Assembly (NCBI GenBank): GCA_019916065.1
Contig: CM034234.1
Span: 1,126,963-1,190,962, forward strand
Reading direction: 5' to 3'
DNA length: 64,000 nt
From: Vitellaria paradoxa
Lineage: Eukaryota > Streptophyta > Magnoliopsida > Ericales > Sapotaceae
The notes beneath the pieces were generated by a model, which saw only the letters and a program-made list of their open reading frames with translations, searched no databases and had not been told where the DNA came from. Of the stretch, positions 59,095-64,000 are shown in pieces. Each line of letters opens with the position of its first letter. The first letter of the stretch is position 1. Position numbers and translations under genes: made by a program.

Positions 59095-59996
59095 TGTTGG
59101 GCATAATAATACTAAAGCTGTACTCTTGCCGAACAGATTTAGTCCTGTGCCACGTGGCGCGGTGCCGAGCAAATTCACATAAGCCACTTCGCCACTTGCC
59201 GAGCACGTTCCGTTTGGACACGTGGCATCTCGCCGAACAACTGATTATTGGCGCGAGGGTTCCACGTGAGTGATATACGCGAGTACACGATTTAGAGTTA
59301 GTGCTCCAAAGAGTACCCTGAATCTCGACATCAATAAACAATGTATAACCACGTGGCTATAGCCGAGGAATCTAATTTGCTCGGCATCTATGTCGATGGC
59401 CAGTAAATATCAAACCTAGGGCCCACAGCCTTTTAAGAAGGCTTATGACCATAAATGCACCTTAGTTAGGATTGAACTAGGTACTTGTCTCTGGAGATGT
59501 AACTAAATTGGTCTATCTCGTTACGATTCGGTGGCTGATGCGACAAGAAGACAGTATGACCCTGAAATTCAGGATGTAATGCCGTGTTAAACCACCAGAA
59601 GCATTAAATGAAAGGCACGGTGTATTTATGAGGGGTCTGAGACATTAAATGAAGGGGAAGGGCATTTAAAGCAAGAGTGTAAAAGAGGAACACGGCAGTG
59701 TGCGTAATGTCGAGTCATAGGTATTAGGTATGCTGTAATCATTACTCAGACCACTATATATGGATATACAACTGAATCACGGAGGTAAGCTGACTAATGC
59801 CAACTTAAACTTTGACTCTTTTATTTCCATAAAAACTTCTTTTGAGCGACTCGCTGACTTAATCATCGGAGGGTTTTCCGGCCTGAGACCTCCTCTCCGG
59901 CCGTCACCTTTCTTTCTGTCTTTGTTCGGCAGGTCGGCGATTGCATTTCCGGTTGGCGTGGTCAGCAGTTCCGGCGGTAATTTCTGCTGCCGAACA
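59095..59996 (+). repeat. 3' LTR (902 bp)
   Basis: Same length and apparently the same sequence as 47726-48627, including the four CACGTG motifs. Followed by GTATT (59997-60001). Confidence 0.96.
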
Positions 59997-60001
59997 GTAT
60001 T
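59997..60001. repeat. Target-site duplication, right copy
   Basis: GTATT, matching 47721-47725. Confidence 0.93.
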
Positions 60002-60981
60002 AATAATAATAATAATTATAATAATAACAACAATAAAGGTAATATTAAAAATAGGGTGCGATTATTTCTAATTCTAATTTTTCTCCTGCAATTCACTTAA
60101 AATTTTCTCATCTTAAGACAAAAATACTCTAATGTAAAATAATCTCCTTATTCTCTATATTTTTCAACAGATGCTTGTTGAAAAAATTAAACAATTTTAA
60201 CAATTAGTTGCTGAAAAACTTTAGCAATTATTCATATAAACTTTCAATATTTTCACACTAAAATAAACAGAACATTTCAGTAATTGGTTACTGAAAAAAA
60301 TTAAAATATTTCAATAAGTTCTTATTGTTTTGATATTTTTTTCAATGACCATATAATATTTCAAGAGTGTCTTATCGAAATAAGTGCAAAATTTTAATAT
60401 ATATATATTGAAAATATTACATTATTTTAACAATAAATTTTTAATTTTAAGAGTTTTAGAAGAGAAATGAATATTTTTGAAAAGTGCAATTAGTGAGTTA
60501 GGTGAAGAGATTATTAAATTGTTTTGAGAGAATATAGGATATATGGTTGAGTGGCACTCTAAAAGATTCCCTTTAGAACTTTTACTTATTTATTTTTTGT
60601 TTATTTGGTTTTTTTATAATGATTAAATTTACTCTTTTTATATTTTAATTTTTTTTTAAATTTTCAAAGTTAAAAATATCAAATTAATAAAAAAAATTAA
60701 ATTTTTTTTTTCATTTTCAACACAAAAAAAAAAAAAAAATTTAACGAACATTTTTACATCCCAAACCAAACCAAGCTTTTTAGACAGAACCGAAAGACGG
60801 TGACAGGGACGCATATCCCCCAAAATGGAAGCCCCTTGCCGTCCGACTCCATTTGTTTATTTGCTGAAAAGCTCACTCGCGGGCGTGGTTATGGCCGATT
60901 CAGCCAATCGCTTCCTGAACAAATACCAGTCACTATGCCAACACTCTCACAATCCTTAACGATTCACCACTCCGCTCTCCG
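60002..60981 (+). other. Region upstream of the D-Ala-D-Ala ligase gene
   Basis: TAA-rich target DNA, then AT-rich sequence with a MITE-like block at about 60580-60720. From about 60781 base composition rises, as expected of a 5' leader or proximal promoter. No TATA box could be chosen. Confidence 0.45.
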
Positions 60982-61889
60982 ATGGCTTCTTCTCCGCTAC
61001 TTCAAGCATCTGCCGCCTACAATTCCAAGCTCTCTCTCCGCAAAGGGTACTCGCCGGCGGCTTTCTTCTCCCCCCGGAACCGTATTGTTCCGGCCAGGCT
61101 GTATGTCTCCGCGAAGGGAGCTCTGCTTCGGAAGCGATGTTATGGAATTGGAATTCCACGCGCCACCGCGGAGGTTCTCGATGATCGAGTTGTCGAGGAA
61201 GCCGGTGACAAGAAGAGAGAGGAAGCAAAGGTCTTGAGAGTTGGACTTATTTGTGGAGGTCCGTCTGCGGAGCGTGGTATCTCCCTTAATTCTGCAAGAT
61301 CGGTGCTTGATCATATACAGGTTTTCCTCCTATTTATATATGCATGCGTCGATATAGACATATGCAAACCAGTAGAGTTAATTTTATTCTTCAGAGTTTC
61401 GTTAGTGCTTGTTACAGGTAGAACAAGCTATTTTGTAGTACTTTTCTATTTCTTTCTTTTTATTTTTTAACCATTTTTTAATTTTTGGCGGGAAAACGTG
61501 TTTGATGTTGACCTAGTTTCTCTAATTCGTTGCCTGAGTAAACTAGGAAAGAAAACGGGGATAAATAATTGGAATCCTCTATCTTTGGTTGCTTTATGTC
61601 CTTAGGAAGCAGAAGACATAGTTTCGCTTGGACGGGTAATAGTACAGAATCTGGCTGAGTTGGGCTTGTGTTTTTCTAGGTTCTAAATCAACCAAGTCCT
61701 ATTGACAACCAAGTGCTCTGATCTTCTGTAGTGGGTTCGATTGCATTGATGCGAGTACATTTTTGTTATATTTAATTATCAATTGGTAGGCTGATTTTTT
61801 ACCTTTTATTTTTCCAGGGCGACGATTTGCATGTAAGCTGCTATTATATTGATTGCAATCTCAATGCCTATGCAATATCTACCGCTCAG
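60982..61889 (+). CDS. DDL: D-alanine-D-alanine ligase family protein, first two exons (partial)
   Basis: Exon 1 (60982-61320, 113 codons) starts MASSPLLQAS and has a Ser/Arg/Lys-rich, acid-poor N-terminus typical of a chloroplast transit peptide. It then has KVLRVGLICGGPSAERGISL, the N-terminal Ddl signature. Exon 2 (61818-61889, 24 codons) reads GDDLHVSCYYIDCNLNAYAI and ends STAQ before GTTCTC. Both junctions are GT-AG and in phase 0. Plant homologues (for example At3g08840) have two fused ligase modules and are linked to plastid peptidoglycan-like synthesis. The ATP-grasp catalytic parts should follow, but no further exon was found before the window ends, so intron 2 exceeds 2.1 kb. It contains a gypsy LTR fragment. 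Confidence 0.88.
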
Positions 61890-62419
61890 GTTCTCATATT
61901 TTGCAATCAATTAATAACTCGTTATAGCTGCTGTATAAAGTTTTATTTTGATTGGGCACCTATATTGTTATTTAACAGCCAAATTTTCTAATTTCAATGT
62001 AATGGACAGACTTCATATGTGTATCTCAACCATACTTCTTATAATATGGTAAAAACTTTAATCTTTAAAACATATATAGGAAACAGGTTGCTATTAAACT
62101 TTGATTTTAGGTCCTATTTGGTGTGCATGGTAATCCTGGTGTGTTTTATAGAACTCTTAGTTAGAGTTCAACCTCCCGCTCAAGTCTTGGTGTTAAAGGT
62201 CTAAATCATCTATCACGCTATTTTTTAAGGTTACTTCCAAAGTTCCAAAACATGTAGAGAAAGGGAAACAAATGGAACTCCTCTTACCTCTGTATTCTTT
62301 CGAATTGATGTCATCCAACTTCTTGATGTGTTATTATCAATTCTGTGTTGCTGTGATAATTTAACTTTCTTTCTTGCTGCTACCTCTTTTGAGTTTTGTG
62401 GTCATTGGCCATGGGCCCG
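61890..62419 (+). other. Start of DDL intron 2
   Basis: No exon is recognised. Sequence is AT-rich and single-copy in appearance up to the presumed LTR fragment. Confidence 0.4.
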
Positions 62420-64000
62420 TGTTGGACTTCATCCATATTAGATATTGTGCAGGAAAATTTTGACCCCCTTTTTCCGTAGACCTCCCTTTCTCTTTTATTC
62501 CTGTAGACTCTCTTTCAGTCCAAACCTGCATGTAAGAAAATGGTGAAATAAAGTGGTCGGAATTAGTTCCTAACCAAGGACTCTCCGATGCTTAAGTTAG
62601 TTGCAGGTATTAATAATAATCTCATGTATATCGAGAAGGAGAGAGAGTGATATAGAGAGAGAAGAGGAAGAGAAGAAGGAGCCCTTACCTTAACTATGTT
62701 TCTGTCATTTATAGAGTGAGAATCCAACATTCTTTATGTTGATTTGACTACATAGTAATGGTATTAAATGCTTGATGATGAAAGCCTTGAGATATGTGAA
62801 GATGTGACTTTGTTGTATATATTTTGCGGATCATGTCTCCTGATGCACTTGAGTGTAGTAAACGAAATAATTACATAATGTAACTATCAAACTATCTAGT
62901 GCCAATTTAACTAGAATATACCCTCTCTGGTTAGGGATGCAATATTGTGATCAGGGATGCACTATTATAGTTGGGTGAGATATCTTTTGGCCACATATTA
63001 TGCCCCCACTCTGGTCGAAATAATTTATTATCTGAGCAGAGTAGAATGGAATTTAAGAGCTATATATCTTTTCTGCATTAACAACAACAATATATGTCCA
63101 AATATTGAAATTCATTAACAAACAAAGTATGCAACATTGCAACTAAGCAACAATGTAACAATTCCTCATTAGATGTAAAGATAAACTCATGCCAAAATCT
63201 TAACTGTTGAAACAAAAATTAATTTGCATATGCAAGTGAATCTGTAAAGTTATAGACATACAGAGAGCTTCTCATTGTTTTAATTTTCCATAATTTTTCC
63301 TACTACCTCACATGTAATGGTACTTCAAAAATTGGCATGCTAATGAATCATCAATACCTATTTAACCTACAGCAATAAACGAAAGCAAGCAAGTAATTTA
63401 AAGGCAAAATGTACTCGAATTTAATAAATTATAATCATAACCGTATATTTTGAAGCAAGTCAATGTATTCAAGAATGTAACTTGTAATTTTGTAATGATG
63501 GTACCTTACATAAGAAGATAATTCCTATGAAATACAATATAGGAAGATAATTCTTATTTTGTCAACTTCTAGAATTCCAAGTATTCAAGGGCTATACACT
63601 ATTAAAGTGGATACGCTTTGCATATACCAAATAATGGCAAATGCTGTCATTCATTCATACTTATAAACTTTCTAAACATGTAGATAATTTGCAAAATCAA
63701 ATAATTGTAGATTTTTTGATCTCATAAATAAAATACCTGGAGATGGTAATTGCCAAGATAATTGTGTCGAGAATGCCGTAACACTTCAACTTAAGATTGT
63801 ATGAAAAATCCCGAGCATCCATAAAGAGAATGAAACTTTGAGTTCGGCTTTTGCTTGATCGTAGCTTTTTGTGAGTGAGCCTAGAGAAGCCAAGGCTTAT
63901 CGTCCTTTTTGTGAGCTTGACCGAAGTTAGGGCTTTCGATAATCCAGGAACTTAGTTTAAAAGAGCACACCTAGTCAATAAATAAACTAAGGTTGTGAAT
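62420..64000 (-). mobile_element. 3' end of a second Tat-like retrotransposon, antisense in DDL intron 2 (partial)
   Basis: On the minus strand 63030-62996 reads CTCTGCTCAG ... TCGACCAGAGTGGGGGCATAA, then TGTGGCC at 62995. This matches the polypurine tract and LTR start of the element at 59.1 kb (CTCTGCTCGG ... TCGACCAGAGTGGGGGCAAA, then TGTTGGG). Hence 62995 downward is a 3' LTR, with a CTATAAATGAC TATA-like element near 62713. 62996-64000 would be internal sequence continuing beyond the window. The low-coordinate LTR end is uncertain (62420 or 62446). No coding sequence is visible in the part present. Confidence 0.6.

Larger units (their letters stand above)
47726..59996 (+). mobile_element. 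Complete Ty3/gypsy LTR retrotransposon of the Tat group
   Basis: A 12,271-bp element with two 902-bp LTRs, a GTATT target-site duplication, a primer-binding site, a polypurine tract and an uninterrupted gag-pol ORF. It also carries a 113-bp tandem-repeat array and a multi-exon antisense gene. Two RNase H domains between RT and integrase, a large 3' non-coding region with tandem repeats and an antisense gene are traits of the Tat group (relatives include Retand, Grande and Ogre). The LTRs show no difference by eye, so insertion is recent. The target was a TAA-rich tract. Confidence 0.95.

Noticed and set aside
60002..60071. Continuation of a 103-residue ORF from the 3' LTR into flanking DNA
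   Set aside because: The same leader ORF occurs in the 5' LTR with a different ending, so it is LTR sequence running into a TAA tract.
1..64000. CRISPR arrays, operons or ribosome-binding sites
   Set aside because: The window is plant nuclear DNA; the direct repeats present are satellites, LTRs and duplications.

Overview
This is nuclear DNA from a flowering plant, most likely a eudicot; the species cannot be named. The sequence is very AT-rich with long A/T homopolymers. Genes have GT-AG introns, and a conserved plant microRNA precursor, plant-type transposons and tRNA-derived SINEs are present. Most open reading frames are chance ORFs in low-complexity DNA. I support two protein-coding host genes and one microRNA gene; nearly everything else is mobile DNA.

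Layout. 95-1177: a terminal-inverted-repeat (TIR) element with an internal ~131-bp tandem repeat. 2463-2714: a SINE. 3057-5531 (minus): a complete three-exon LURP-one-related gene (214 aa) whose last exon is too short to show as an ORF. 7467-7640: a second SINE with perfect target-site duplications. 11755-17769: a Mutator-like element (MULE) with ~185-bp TIRs, a stop-ridden transposase gene on the plus strand and, convergent to it, a GRF zinc-finger gene. 17770-26770: AT-rich intergenic DNA with small MITEs and a third SINE (21291-21493). 26775-26960 (minus): a MIR164 precursor whose mature region has one extra base. 31046-31733: two inverted copia-type LTR fragments. 35904-38173: a decayed gag-only Ty1/copia element. 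38228-47693: a recent direct tandem duplication of a ~4.7-kb non-coding unit. 47726-59996: a complete, apparently young Ty3/gypsy retrotransposon of the Tat group (two RNase H domains) with LTRs that look identical, a full gag-pol ORF, a 113-bp tandem repeat and a large antisense gene. 60982 onward: the first two exons of a chloroplast-type D-alanine-D-alanine ligase gene, whose second intron holds an LTR end of a related gypsy element on the minus strand.

How the parts relate. The host genes are independent of each other. The MULE carries its two genes in the convergent, TIR-driven layout of maize MuDR, but the transposase is dead. The Tat element landed in a TAA-rich tract at the end of the second duplicated unit, leaving a 5-bp target duplication. 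Its pol looks intact, whereas its antisense gene has a one-base frameshift near its 5' end. The points most worth following are the MULE-borne GRF gene, the Tat antisense gene, the MIR164 variant and the ~131-bp repeat family shared by three places in the window.
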